The notes under the pieces were generated by a model that ran no database searches, was not told the origin of the DNA, and saw only the letters and a program-made list of their open reading frames with translations. Positions 21,683 to 33,357 of a stretch of 64,000 nucleotides of DNA are shown here, piece after piece; position 1 is the stretch's first letter; each line of letters opens with the position of its first letter. Position numbers and translations under genes: made by a program. The DNA comes from Prillingera fragicola (Eukaryota > Basidiomycota > Tremellomycetes > Trichosporonales > Trichosporonaceae): positions 682,001 to 746,000 of the forward strand of contig BEDY01000008.1 in the NCBI GenBank assembly GCA_002335605.1. Direction: 5' to 3'.

Positions 21683-23528
21683 ATGGTCCGTAATCGTTCC
21701 CAGGTCCGGGCAGTCGAAGACGGTGTTGGGTCAAACGAACACACCCTTCAGGACTTTGCAGATGGAAAGGCTATCGACGTCGATGACCTCCCCGTGATCC
21801 AACTCTCAGCAGAAGATGACAGGAGAATCTTGCGCAAGCTGGACTGGGTGAGGAGTTTCCTTAGCAGAGTCTGAATGTTGACAACCAGACGTTGATGCCT
21901 CTCACAATGGCAGCGTACACACTCCAGTACATTGATCGTTCAGCCATGAGGTGAGTTTATTCAATCTTGTCAATGAGATCACCATGACCTCGCGGTCAGC
22001 GGTGTGCGTCGGTGGTGACGGGGTCAGCGTGCACACTCTATCTGTTCTCCCTTCCTTATGAAGATCTGTGTGCAAGCATATTGACGCACAAGTTATGCCG
22101 CTGTCTTTGACTTTCGCAAAGATCTGAATCTCACGTCTCGAGATTTCTCGTGGCTCGGGAGCTGTTACTTTATTGGATACCTTTGCTTCGAGTTTCCTGG
22201 GTCGTGAGTTGCCAAGACACATGACACTACTGACAAAAAAGGTGGCTGCTGCAGCGTCTTCCCGTAAGCAAGACCATCAGCTGCATGATCTTTGCCTGGG
22301 GCGTGCTGTTGCTCTGCATGGCTGCGCCACGGTCCTTTCCCGGTATGGCCGCTCTCCGAACGCTCCTAGGCATGTCCGAATCGTTGATCACACCCGGATT
22401 TGTGCTCTTGGTGTCGCGGTTCTACAAACGAGAGGAACAGCCCTTGCGCGTCGGCCTGTGGTACTGCTGCAACGGCCTTGGGTCTTTTACGGGCGCCTTG
22501 ATATCGTACGCCATGGGTCACGTTTCGGTCGACGGCATCCCAAGCTGGGCATGGATATTTATCCTCAATGGGGCCATCACACTTTGCTTCGGCGTCCTCT
22601 TCATCATCATGTGCCCAGAATCCCCAGAGACCTGGAGTAAATTCTCTGCGCACGAAAAACGCTTGGCTCTCGAACGTGTTCGAGGGAATAAGAGCAGCTT
22701 GCACAGCAAGGTTTGGAAGTGGTACCAAGTCAAAGAGGCACTGTGCCCGTGGATAGATCCACAAGGCTGGGGCTATTTCACCATTGTTCTGTGCATTACC
22801 ATTCCCAACGGCGGGATCGCAAACTTTCTGCATCTCATCGTGAGCTGAGGCGCAAAATGGAGCTGACCGCACCAGCTGCAATCGTATGGTTACAATGCCT
22901 TTCAAACAATTCTCATGGGCCTGCCTCAGTCCATCATGCAAATCATTCTGCCTCTGAGCTGCGCATACATTGCCAGGCGCTTCAAGAACGTGCGCTGCTA
23001 TTGCATGATGGCTTACGTGAGTCGACTCAATCCTAGACGTACTGATCGATAGATGGTGCCCTCCCTCGTTGGTAGTATAATCCAGTACTCGACACGCAGA
23101 GATGGCGCGTTGTGTGAGTGTGTGTCTCAGTGCTGTGCTGATCGTCAGTATTTGGCTATTACATCATTGCCGCTTACGTCGCGGCTCTAGGGCTTTGCTT
23201 TGCAGCCCCCGGCGCAAATGTCACGGGCTACACGAAGCGGGTCGTCATTGGCAGCATGAACTTCATCGCGTACGCGGTCGGAAACATTATCGGGCCCCAT
23301 TTGTTCGTCTCTACCGAGTCGCCGCCGTACCGCTCAGGCATGCTTGCGTGCATTTGTTGCTTTGCGACTGCCATCCCGCTGTGCTTTGCTTTGCGGTGCC
23401 ACTACGTGCGAGAAAACGCTCGTCGTGATCGTCTGCAGATGCTCGAAGGATCCGTAGGTGAACAGCACCACGATGATTTTGTGGATAGGACCGACATGGA
23501 GAACCTCAGTTTCCGATACGCACTTTAA
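21683..23528 (+). CDS. MFS permease of the allantoate/anion:cation symporter (Dal5) family
   Basis: Seven exons: 21683-21847, 21889-21950, 22093-22203, 22242-22839, 22876-23016, 23053-23113 and 23149-23528, giving 505 residues. Dal5-type carriers import small organic anions such as allantoate, ureidosuccinate, nicotinate, pantothenate or dipeptides; the substrate here is unknown. Evidence: YIDRSAMSYA in the first helix, LNLTSRDFSWLGSCYFIGYL, the ASNKSI-type PVSKTISCMIFAWG, LLVSRFYKREEQPLRVGLWY and CPESPETW ending the first half, with about twelve hydrophobic segments. Intron 2 (142 nt) is long for this window. An in-frame ATG at 21659 is an alternative start. It lies between the esterase and D-amino-acid oxidase genes. 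Confidence 0.86.
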
Positions 23529-23624
23529 GTGTGGTCGGCTTGAATGTTGTACAGAGTAGTCTTGGAAAGATTGTGCATTCTGCTGCTACAGCTACAGTTT
23601 GGCTCAAGTGCTGCACAGTCTGCC

Positions 23625-25280
23625 TCACAGCTTGGACGCCTCTGGCGCGGCATGGAGTTCCCCGAGCACAAGGTCTGCCGCCTTGACGGAGAGCCCAATG
23701 CTACTCTGGTATCCAGTTCCACCGGGACCATAGGCATGGACGACAGTTACGTCGCGTGCGTGAGCACTTCGGGATCTGGGCGCAAGCGCCTTGTGATCAT
23801 TTGCTCCGCCGACGGTACGACGCTCCAGCTCGAGACGGACACCGCCCTCACGACTCGGGCGCAGCCCGACATTGTGGCTGACGACTTGAATATCGCGCCA
23901 CGACTTGCCGCCTGGACCCGCGAGAAGGGGGTCGAGGTCATAGCACGATTTCAGAATACGCTCGGCCTCCTTGAGCGACGGTTGCGTGCACCAATTGTCC
24001 TTGTTAAATGTTCCACCACACACGACGTGGCCGTCGGGACCGGGACGAGGGATAATGTATGCAATGGCCTCGTCTGTTGCTATCAAGTCAGAGACATACA
24101 CCATGGCAGACGTACCATTCGTGGCCTTTTTAGCTGCCGCATCACCCGTGCTCATCGTGCAAGTGTTAACCAAAGGCGCCTTGACGAGCACCGTCTGGCC
24201 TTGGGCGGGGTACATTTTCGCATCCTCGACACCGATGAGCGTCTTGTTGCCGAGCCCAAGCGCGTTAACCACCAGGTTGACGCTTCCCACCTCGGGCAGG
24301 TCGAAGGCTTCATCCAGCGAAGCCAGCCGCCGCCTAATGATGGGGACCCCACGCGCCCTCAAGCCCTTGGCGAGGTGCGCGAGATAGTTGGGAGCATGCA
24401 GAACGTAGCTGTCAAAGCCGACACCGTACGGGAATCCGCCAGGCAGCGGAGTCGCCGAGGTTCCTTTGAGGTAGCGCGTCTGTAGGTCAGCTACCTGTTG
24501 GCTGGCGGACTATCATCTGCTCCTTGTGCACAGTCTCGGCTGCCTGCACTCACGTTAAACACAAGATCGTGGTACCAGGGCAAGCCGCGGTCCTCGCTCC
24601 ACAGATCGATGAACGGGATGCGCTTGCACAAATTGGGATGCTCCTCTGCAAGGCGGCTGAGCGCTTTGAATGTGATTGCATCCCACTCGGCCGCGGGCGT
24701 GTCGCCCCTGTCCTCAAAAGTGCACCAGTTGCAGCCCTGCACACATAGTCAGCTCGCATTAACATTGTTTAAACCAGTGATATCTCGGACTCCCCGATGA
24801 GATCGGGACTGGAACAGGACCGGGGATGTCGCGGCTGGCATCACAGGGCACGATTGGTTGCTCGGTGCAGATGAAATGCGCCGAGAACGAGCCGGCTGGA
24901 GTCCATGATGGGTTTCGCCGCCTGCCTTGCGTCGTCTAGCTCGTCTTGGCGCGCAGGACCTGCAAAGTCGCAGCAAACCTTGGCAACCGCCGCTGTCTCT
25001 GTGCCGCCGATGCTCCGACTGCCGCCCCCTTAGATTTCATGGGCTTGGCGCGCAAGCTGCGCCTGCTTCTGCTGCTATTTACTCACCGCCCACGGGCTTG
25101 CGAACCCGGTACTGAACTGGTCTTCGGGGAGATCACGGGCGACAATGGCAACGCGCAGGCCACGGTTGGCGAGCTCGGTCGCAATGGACAGGCCATACAC
25201 TACCTGAATGAGCGGGCGATGCGTGCCATGACAAGATGGGGGAGCTCACCGCCTGCACCGAGAACAAGTACGTCGTACAT
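23625..25280 (-). CDS. DAO: D-amino-acid oxidase, peroxisomal
   Basis: Four exons on the minus strand: 25250-25280, 25087-25199, 24554-24736 and 23625-24494, giving 398 residues. This FAD enzyme oxidises D-amino acids to 2-oxo acids, ammonia and H2O2. The first exon encodes [10 protein letters not shown] and joins exon 2 to complete the FAD dinucleotide motif GAGVYGLSIA. Later come FASPWAG at the join of exons 2 and 3, [11 protein letters not shown] and the FAD-contacting [14 protein letters not shown] near the end. The last three residues are SKL, a type-1 peroxisomal signal, which fits H2O2 production. The intron at 25200-25249 uses an acceptor (GGTAG) just past another AG, chosen because it alone restores the frame. 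The intron at 24737-25086 is 350 nt. The gene is divergent from the Zn2Cys6 regulator at 26160. Confidence 0.92.
24737..25086 (-). other. Unusually long (350 nt) intron in DAO
   Basis: Its ends are GTGAGT at 25086 and GTGTGCAG at 24737, and joining them gives the conserved SPWAGCNW of the oxidase family with no residue missing. Nearly all other introns in the window are 33-80 nt. Inside there is no conserved coding sequence, but a short inverted pair (CCCGATCTCATCGGG) lies near the 3' end. Confidence 0.7.
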
Positions 25281-26159
25281 GGGGAATAAGTGACTGGGCG
25301 TAGTGGACAAACGAGCAAAAGCAACGCAAGTGGGCAGCACTTATGTGTGGGAAGTCGCTCGAGTCGAGACGATACAGTTGTAGAGACATTTGGGCAACCA
25401 GGGCAACTTGGCGAGCGAGTCGGTAAAGTGCGGCCCCTTCCCTTAGGCTCGGCCGGTGTGGGCCGGATCAAGCCAACTTGTCATTTCAATATGTGAGTCC
25501 AGCCTGCCATGCTTGCAAGACTATGGATGTTGATGCCAAACTACGCCACGGTGACGCATGGCCGCCGCGCCGTGGAGGCATTAGCCCATGAGGCTGTGAC
25601 GCCCCACGAGCCATGACTGGCTAAATCCACGGATCCACGCACCGTCGATTGTCCCCGGCCGCCCCGGCAACCTACTGAAGGCCGAACTTTGCTAGCTCCA
25701 TGGTCAGCTGCCACTTTGCGTCTTTTCGCCGTGCAGACCTGTAGAGGTTTTTCATTGCCAGCTTGTATCCTCTCTCCAAGCATGAGCAGAGCCGTGCATG
25801 CACCAGGTTTCTCGGCTTTTGCCATGCAGCTGCAATGCACAATCGGGAATGATCATGTTTGGTTTGACCGCCCCGCTGTAACGCCCCACACAGGCTGTAA
25901 TGAAATCAGGGGGGCACGATTAAAGGCTCGGCCCTCGGCTTTGGACCTGCATGCGTAGCCGTTTACAATCTTCCCTTTTGATCACCGTTGTTGCAATTGT
26001 TACAACCGCTCTCCACACTGCTCGCTCAATTCAATTTGCCATCCATCCTCGCTCTCATCCAAGGTACCGCCGTTGGGATTTCACTTCCATTCATCGCTAC
26101 CCCTACTCCATACCATCCCTCACATTGCCTCTGTGCCCGACACCTCCAGCATCTGCACG
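25281..26159. promoter_or_regulatory. Divergent promoter region of DAO and Zn2Cys6 regulator
   Basis: An 879-nt region shared by two divergent genes, the classic layout for a pathway regulator beside its target. The part close to the regulator is a CT-rich leader (about 25970-26150). I see several CGG/CCG trinucleotides (for example in CCCCGGCCGCCCCGG at about 25653) that could serve a Zn2Cys6 protein, but no spacing repeated often enough to call a site. Confidence 0.4.
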
Positions 26160-28764
26160 ATGGATCACCACGCCGGCGCGCATATAGCCGGCACTAGCTC
26201 GCCAGACTCCAAGGCCAGCTCACCGCCGAATGATTCATCCAAGCCGAAGATTCGGGTAGTGGAGCGTGGCTCTCAAGCATGCAACGAGTGTCGCAGGCAC
26301 AAAGTAGGTCGGCAACCTACCATAATCCGTCCACCCCGTTTTAGCTGACAATGCAAACAGATCCGCTGCCACCCAGCCCCCGACGACCCCGAACATGTCA
26401 AGCCATGCGCGCGCTGCGTTCGCATGTCTCTTGAGTGCGTCTTCAAAAAGCACAACAGGGGCCGGAAGCGTAAGAATCCGTAAGTGTGCCATGTTTGTCA
26501 CAAGCTCATCGAGGTCTAGACCCCAGAGCGAGCTCTTGGCTGGACACATCCCTCTTGCCCCAGCAAAAATGGCGGCCATGGAATCGTCTTCTGCGCCATC
26601 TTCAGTCACCCGTCCTATGCATGGAGCGGCGGGAAACGCATACTGGAACCGCAACTCGCCTGACCGCGGTCTATTTTCCGGTGTTTCGCGATATCCATTC
26701 ATGAGTCTGGAGCCTCCCACCCGTGAGCACGACCATCACGGTGCCAGCACAAGCGCGTCCCGGGACTCTGCGCGCCCTACGCTTCCGGCGTCCATGTCAC
26801 TACGCAGCATGGTACACTCGGAACCATGGGATGGCGACGATGGATCAGACGCCTACACCGATGCCGAAACCGACATTGCTGCCGCCAGCGAGATTGACCG
26901 TCACCGTCCCAGCGGCATTGACCATCGCCCGTCTAGCCGTGGCCAACCCAATGCCCCGCCGCATGCCACGGCAACCAACGGCGGTGATGCATCGGGCGCA
27001 TTTATCTCTGACCCCGTCACCGCTGGGTATCTCACCATTGACGATGCCCGGGCTCTGTTCCAGTTGTTTATCCAAAACTACAACGTCGCAATGCCCATTC
27101 TTGATCCTGTGGTGCAAACGCATGATCACGTCCGACAGAGTTCGACTTTCCTGTACACAGTCATTCTGTGCATTGCATCACGGTACATGAACGCAGTGCC
27201 GCTTCCTGATTACCGCCCAGAAGTCAACCCTGTTGAGAACACTGTCCATCGTCAAATCGCCATTCTCGCTCGCGACCATATCATGTGGGCCTTTGCGGAG
27301 GCTGTCAGTTCGATAGAGGTTGTGCAAGCAGTGACGGCGTTATGTCTCTGGAAGGAGCCGGATGATGACAAGCCGGCATTCTACTTTAGCCGAGTAAGTA
27401 GGCCACGGCGCTAGATCAAACGTTGTATATTAACTGTGCCCAGATCATCGTGCTTGCAAAGGAGCTCGACCTTGGCCGGAACCCTCCTGCGGCTGAGGTT
27501 GCGCGCATGAGCCATTCCGAAAAGCGCGAGCTCCGGCATAGGCAACGTCTATGGTAGGTTGCGCATCCTCGGCATGTTGTCTGACCGCACAGGATGGCGC
27601 TGTTCTCTGTCAGCTCAATCTTTCTCATGCAGTTCCGGCAGCCAATGCTCATTTCATACCATGACCCGCTGATTTCGACAAGCATGTTTTGGTTGAAGCA
27701 CGCTCTGCCCGAGCACTTGCTCATGGACACGTTCATCACCTTCAGCTCCGACCTCCGTTGCCGCTACATGCAGTACCGCGAACTGTTGAACGACTCTGAA
27801 AACCCAAGTGCCCTCATGCTCTCGACCGTCACTAAGACGATGAACAGGGAGCTTGAAGTAACTTCGGAAGCCTGGATTCGTGAGATCATTGACGGTAAGT
27901 GCCTTCCATGACAAACCGATCGGAATTTGACAATTCTTAGCCGGAGGTACTCCTGCATATGTGCACAAGCCCCGCGTTTGGTACTCGGCACTAGCCCTCA
28001 ACCTTAACCTCATGATTCTGAATCAAACATTGCGCATCGCCCCCCAGGAGCGCATCCCACCGGCAATGCCCTCGCTTGGCCCGTCGAGCGCCGTCCAACT
28101 TCGTTCGATTCCTGCCTTCCATCACTGTCTCAACCTGGCTTCGACCGTGCTTCTCCGCTTCCACGATCTTGACAAGGCGCAAATAACTTTTGCCTCGGAC
28201 ACGCTGCTTCACTTTGCACTGTATGCCGCAACATTTTTGTGGACTCTGTGTCGCACACCAGAGCTGTACGACTTTGAGGCAGCAGAGGTCGAGTACACTC
28301 GCGACCTTATTCTCAAGGTCGCAGTCACCCTCGATGATGCCAGCCCGTATCCCAACTCGTCTCCGGCCCTGCATGCACGTTACCTTCGCCGGCTCTGCAG
28401 ATCCCGCGGCCAAGGATCTTACTCGTCCAGCGAGACACCGTCGGGGCCAGTCGACACGCAGTCCGGACTGCACCGAGCTTCTGCCTTGTTTGACGCAAAT
28501 GCCTGGGCAGCAGGACATCCTCAGCCCAGTGGAAGCCACTCGTTTGGCGCCGATATTGATTTTTTCATCGGTGATTTCCCATGGGCTGGGATGGAACTAC
28601 CATGGGCTGCAGCCGATGGCGGGCTGTACAACGCAGCGAGCGCGCGTGCACTTGGCGGAGGAGCAAGCGGAGCTGGCGTCGCTGAACCGGGAGTGTCACC
28701 CACGCAAAGTGCACACCTAACCGCAGCCAGTATGGCAGCAGCCTATCCTAATGGACGTGGGTAA
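26160..28764 (+). CDS. Zn2Cys6 fungal transcription factor
   Basis: Six exons: 26160-26303, 26361-26479, 26520-27393, 27444-27553, 27593-27894 and 27941-28764, giving 790 residues. The zinc binuclear cluster is at residues 41-74: CNECRRHK, then IRCHPAPDD, then CARCVRMSLEC, six Cys spaced as in Gal4-type proteins, followed by a basic KKHNRGRKRK linker. The first intron falls inside the cluster. The middle region (from LFQLFIQNYNVAMPILDP) is the usual fungal-specific regulatory domain that senses or contacts coregulators. The third exon start at 26520 was chosen by phase; a nearer AG at 26563 would break the frame. The position, divergent from DAO and upstream of ACC deaminase, suggests it controls this block. 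That role is inferred. Confidence 0.85.
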
Positions 28765-29535
28765 TCAATGTGTAGCAGTACTGTATCAAACGACGCTTAT
28801 GTTTCTGGGAGCCTTTATAGATAATATTTGCAGTGGTCCTATGCGAACCGCTGCGGCCCTTACTAGTCCGGTATCCCAATAGCACGTACGGTTTGGCAAA
28901 ACACGGCCTTCTGCCATGCACAAGACACCGAGCAACGCGCCACTGGCCACTGGCCACTGGGTACAAATAGGCCGTGGCAGGGTCACGATGTCGCGCGCTT
29001 GTGCGCTTGTACGGGTATACAAAGCAAATATAAATTGCCCGCCTTGAAGGGTGACTTGGGCAGCGGAGCGGGCAATCGGGCAAGTCATGGCAAATATGGC
29101 AAGGGGTTATGCACATAATAAACAGTACCCCGATCCAGATATGGATGCTTGTTGCCTGTGCCGATCCTAGTGCACATTGCTTGTGAGGTCGGCCCGCTTA
29201 CAACCCTTGCAACAGTAGAACATGCTCCAGCCTCTAGCGACCTTATGTCTGAATTGCGTTTCAAGCTAAATGCAACAATCCTGTGACAATGAGGTAGCCA
29301 ATCTGTCCACATTTACCACATGAGTCGGTGTCTTGGCTCCCATGAACCCCGAACGGTCCGAGATTCGTCGCCCAAGGGGACCGCGTCAACGCCGGCAACC
29401 TCTACGTGCTCGCCCCACAACTCGTGCCCACTTGATCTGACTATCCATATATCCAGAGAGGCCTGAGCTGTCTGTTAGAAAAGGAGCTTCTCATTTCCTT
29501 TGTTCTATCGCATCTCTTCGTCGTCGCACTCCAAC
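28765..29535. promoter_or_regulatory. Intergenic region upstream of the ACC-deaminase gene
   Basis: A 771-nt gap between two genes on the same strand, holding the regulator's 3' end and the promoter of the downstream enzyme gene. It includes a short run of CACTGGC repeats (28939-28957) and an AT-rich block at about 29020-29035. No coding frame or RNA gene is supported. Confidence 0.35.
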
Positions 29536-30773
29536 ATGTCGGCAACCTACAAGCAGAAGCTGGCAAGCATCCCCAAGGAGTCCTTCCTCGTGAGTGCCAT
29601 GGACTTATCTATCACCAATCATTGTGTCTTCACAACTGTGCCGGCTTTGCGGCTGACGTTTGCTAGTTTGGCCCCTCCCCCATCCAGCGCCTTCCTGGTC
29701 TGACCAAAGCTCTTGGGGGCAAGGTCAACATCTGGGCTAAACGTGATGACTGCAACTCTGGTCTTGCCTATGGAGGCAACAAGGTTCGCAAGGCAAGTTA
29801 TTCATTCCTGTGTTTCATTCATTTCCAAGGCTTATGCCCAGCTCGAGTACCTTGTGGCGGCAGCCAAAGCGCAGGGCTGCGACACCTTGGTATCGGTTGG
29901 CGGTGTACAGAGCAACCACACTCGTGCCGTGACGGCCGTTGCCACCGCCAGCGGACTGAAAGCCGTAACTGTACAAGAAAAGTGGGTGCCCATTGACCCA
30001 CCTCTCTACGCCGAGACGGGTAACATTCTCTTGTCGCGCATCATGGGTGGAGACGTCCGCCTGAACCAGGAACAATTTGACATTGGCCACCGAGCTGCCA
30101 CTGAAGCCGCATTCAAGAGCGTCCAGGATAAAGGTGGCAAGCCATAGTGAGAGTTAGCCTGCGAGCATACTGTTTACCATTTTTAGCTACATCCCCGCCG
30201 GAGCCTCCGATCACGAGCTCGGCGGTCTTGGCTTTACAAACTTCGTGGTCGAGCTAGCAGAACAGGAAAAGCAGCTTGGTGTCTACTTTGATACCCTCAT
30301 TGTCTGCTCCGTCACTGGCTCCTCTCATGCTGGATTGATTGTCGGCGCCGTTGCAGAGGGCAAGGGACGCAAGGTCATCGGCATTGATGCCAGTGGCAAG
30401 CCTGAGGCTACAAAGGCCCAGGTTGCGCGCATTGCCCGAAACACTGCCCAACTCCTCGACAACGAGCTGGAGATTCCTGACGAAGCAATTATTCTTGACG
30501 AGCGGTTCCACGCTGGCATCTACGGAATTCCTGATGATCAAACAATTGAGGCTATCAAATGTAAGTAGGTAGGATTGTCGATGTTGACCCAAACAAGTGT
30601 CAGCCAGGGCCGATGCCATGATCACCGACCCCGTGTACGAAGGCAAGTCGATGGCTGGTATGATCCAGCTCGTCAAGGAGGGTGCAATCAAGCCCGGATC
30701 CAATGTCCTCTACGTCCACCTGGGCGGGCAAGCGGCGCTCAATGCGTACAGTTCATACTTTCCCCACGACTAG
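29536..30773 (+). CDS. ACC deaminase / D-cysteine desulfhydrase family PLP enzyme
   Basis: Five exons: 29536-29589, 29667-29792, 29842-30146, 30187-30560 and 30598-30773, giving 344 residues, the normal size. The family deaminates 1-aminocyclopropane-1-carboxylate to 2-oxobutyrate and ammonia; some members act on D-cysteine or D-serine. Visible are [24 protein letters not shown] with the PLP Lys in [23 protein letters not shown] as in true ACC deaminases, and VTGSSHAGL for phosphate binding. The second intron (29793-29841) starts with GC, not GT: AAG|GCAAGT is a textbook GC-AG donor, and removing it restores RKLEYL. It follows the Zn2Cys6 gene on the same strand and probably supplies nitrogen from plant-derived ACC or D-amino acids. 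Confidence 0.9.
29793..29841 (+). other. GC-AG intron in the ACC-deaminase gene
   Basis: The exon ends AAG and the intron begins GCAAGT, ending TATGCCCAG. No GT donor nearby gives the conserved GGNKVRKLEYLV, and retention would insert 16 residues plus one base. GC donors with an otherwise perfect consensus are the usual exception to the GT rule. Confidence 0.85.
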
Positions 30774-31004
30774 TGTCGATGTAGGACCTGAAATGTCAAG
30801 TATGAAATGAAGTATGAAATGCATCGGCCCCAATGCTGCGCGCCACACTACAACGTGCGATGTTTTAAATAACCTGGTATGAGGGGACGTTTGCCCTGGT
30901 GAGAAACAAATGCCGCATGACCTGCGCATGCGGGTCTCTTATCAAGGATCCACTCAAAGATATGCTCGTCTTTGTGCGTTATAATTGTCGTTGAGGGAGA
31001 CACT

Positions 31005-32689
31005 TTAAGCGTCATTGGCAATGACGCTCCACTCGTGCTCGACCTCACCCGACTGGATGGCACTCATGCGGTCGAGAAGACCCTTGGCAATGTCACCCAT
31101 TCCCTGGCCAGCGGGGCCGCAAGGAATAATAATATCGCGGCCCTCGTAACCAATCTTGTCGACGGCCGAAACAATGGCAGCGGTACCAGTACCGAACACC
31201 TCGACAAGAGTACCGTTCTTCTCGGCCTCGACCACGTCCTTCATAACGACCTTGCGCTCGCTGACCTCGAGCTTCTCGGGAAGACCTGGGATGCTGACCT
31301 TGCCCGATGCGTGGTCGCGAGCCAGCTGGAGCGCCGAGTCACGAGTCACACCAGGCAGGACAATGTCGCCCAGAGGAGGAGTGACGAGCTCGGTGGCTGC
31401 AAAGTCAGCGTCGTGATCGCATGATAGCTGCGCTATAGACTCACTGCCATCAGGCTTCTTGAATGCAAGGAACAAGTTCATAGTTCCGACCTCGGTGAGC
31501 TCGTGCTCCTCGCCTAGAAGCCAGAGGTTCTGGCTATAGCCCTGCTGAGCGGCATACTTCTGGGGCACAACGCCGGGTGCATAGCTAAAAAGTCAGTCAG
31601 AACAGAAAACACGGACCAAACCAGCAAGCAACTCACTTGGCGCCGAGCTTGTAACCACCAGTACCGCGAGGAGCAGCACGGACGAACTCGGTAGTTGCGT
31701 AAAGCTGGACGGGCTTGAAGCCAGATGCGTAGTAAGGGCCAACCGGCGAGCAAATAACAAACAGGAGGGCGTCAGACGAAGGTCCGACACCAAGAGCCTC
31801 CTGAGTGCCAATAAGGGTAGGGCCTGGTTGTCAATTTCTGTTCATCCAGAAATCTTAGCCTGGAAACCTACGAATGTAGAGCGAGTATCCCTTGTCCTTG
31901 GGAATCCAGTCCGTGTCGATCATGACGAGCTTCTTGATGAGCTCGGTGAGAGCCTCGCCGTCGAAATTGGGAAGGGCAATACGCGAGGCCGACTTGTTCA
32001 TGCGAGCCATGTTCATGTCGGGACGGAAGAGGCGAACAGTGCCGTCGTCCGACTTGTACGCTTTTGTGCCCTCGAAGAGGGTGAAGGCGTAGTGGAAGAC
32101 TGTAGAGGATGGGTCCAGAACGAGGGGCTGGTCTAGTAGAGTTAGCTACTTGATAACCCGGCTAGAGCACAACCGATTATCCTCCTGGCCGTTGTCCAAG
32201 ACTGCAAAACTCACAAGGCTTGATCTCAGGAGTGCCCCATCCCTTGGCCGAGTTCCAAGGGATGGTAAGCATGTGGTCGGTAAAGGTGTGGCCAAACACG
32301 AGCTTGGAGCTGGGAGGCTTGGTCTTGGGGTTCTTGGTCTTTTCAACAGAGAGAAGCGACACCTGTAACGTCAATACTGTATCTGCCAAGATTATAACAC
32401 GCCCGAGAGGTTCGTCGCGCGATCTCATCCTCTCATCCCCCACACACAACTCAGCAGCTCAAGAGCTGCAGCACATGCTCGAACAACAACTCACGTCAAT
32501 GTCGGGGGTCTGAATGGTCTCGCCAGTCATGACGTCGCGCATGGGCTGCGCCGTGTGCTTGCGCTTGAGACCGCCCAGGGCAAGCGAAGTGCGAGCGGCA
32601 GTGGGGCCAGCGCCGAGCATGCGTGGCATCGCCCGCGCCGCCGACGAGCCAGCAAAGCGAGCAAGTGAAACAGTGGAGAGAATAGACAT
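31005..32689 (-). CDS. BAT1: Branched-chain amino-acid aminotransferase (probably mitochondrial)
   Basis: Six exons on the minus strand: 32495-32689, 32215-32362, 31872-32132, 31637-31823, 31445-31584 and 31005-31396, giving 440 residues. It transfers the amino group between Leu/Ile/Val and 2-oxoglutarate, the last step of branched-chain synthesis and the first of breakdown. The N terminus (SILSTVSLARFAGSSAARAM) is Arg/Ser/Ala-rich without acids, as in a mitochondrial presequence. The motif HYAFTLFEGTKAYK, the PLP Lys in GGYKLGANYAPG, EVGTMNLF and the FGTGTAA phosphate loop identify the fold-IV class. The third exon start was set at 32132 (TAG acceptor) because the nearer CAG would break the frame. 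It is convergent with the ACC-deaminase gene, 231 nt apart. Confidence 0.92.
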
Positions 32690-33357
32690 TTGAGGGTCAA
32701 AGCAGAGTTGGTGAGGTGTAGGAGAAGGGCAAGAAACAGAAAGACTTTGTATTGGGAGGCGGACCGGGGAAGCGGTCGAGCTTCTGTCGAGTTAACCATG
32801 GGCTGGTAGCCTGGTGGGCTGGTGGGCTCGCGGCGGGCGGGGCCTGGCTCACCACCGCCGCCAAAGTGATCGACTCGGCCGGCGCTTGCGGCGGATCACG
32901 CCACGTGCCAATCCGGAATCTCGGCCTCGACCGTTTAGTACTAGATACCGACCATGCAGAGGGCAGCGCTGGGCAGCAACGATACATGTGCACTTTACAC
33001 ACACAGGATGCAAGAAATACTGCTCGAGTCAAATTGTTGAAACCCCTCGTCGCCGGCAGGCCGTGAGGCCGTGAGGCCGTGAGTGAGGCATCCTTCCTGC
33101 AAACGCCACCGTGCTATCATGTCGCGTGCAACACCATCCATGCTCCAACAGATACACGAGCTCGAGGCACAAGACCACACGCCCAAGACTATGGTGGTAC
33201 AGGAGTGACGAGGCGCTCCATAAGAATGGCGGTTGGGTGCTGTGCAGTGCGGGCACTAGGTTTCGAATTATACTTCTGGTTTCTGGCTATTTCCTCCGAC
33301 AATCGATCTCTGCTACTCGCACCTGATGGAAGATGAACGCTGGCGATCATGACGTCG
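32690..33357. other. Intergenic region (668 nt)
   Basis: It lies upstream of BAT1 and downstream of SCH9, both on the minus strand. There is a GCCGTGAG triplication (33059-33083) and GGCTGGTGGGC repeats near 32810. I see no gene, tRNA or conserved structure. Confidence 0.4.

Noticed and set aside
24749..25115. Open frames on both strands inside the DAO intron
   Set aside because: They carry no domain and the exon join across them is exact for the oxidase family, so no extra exon is needed.
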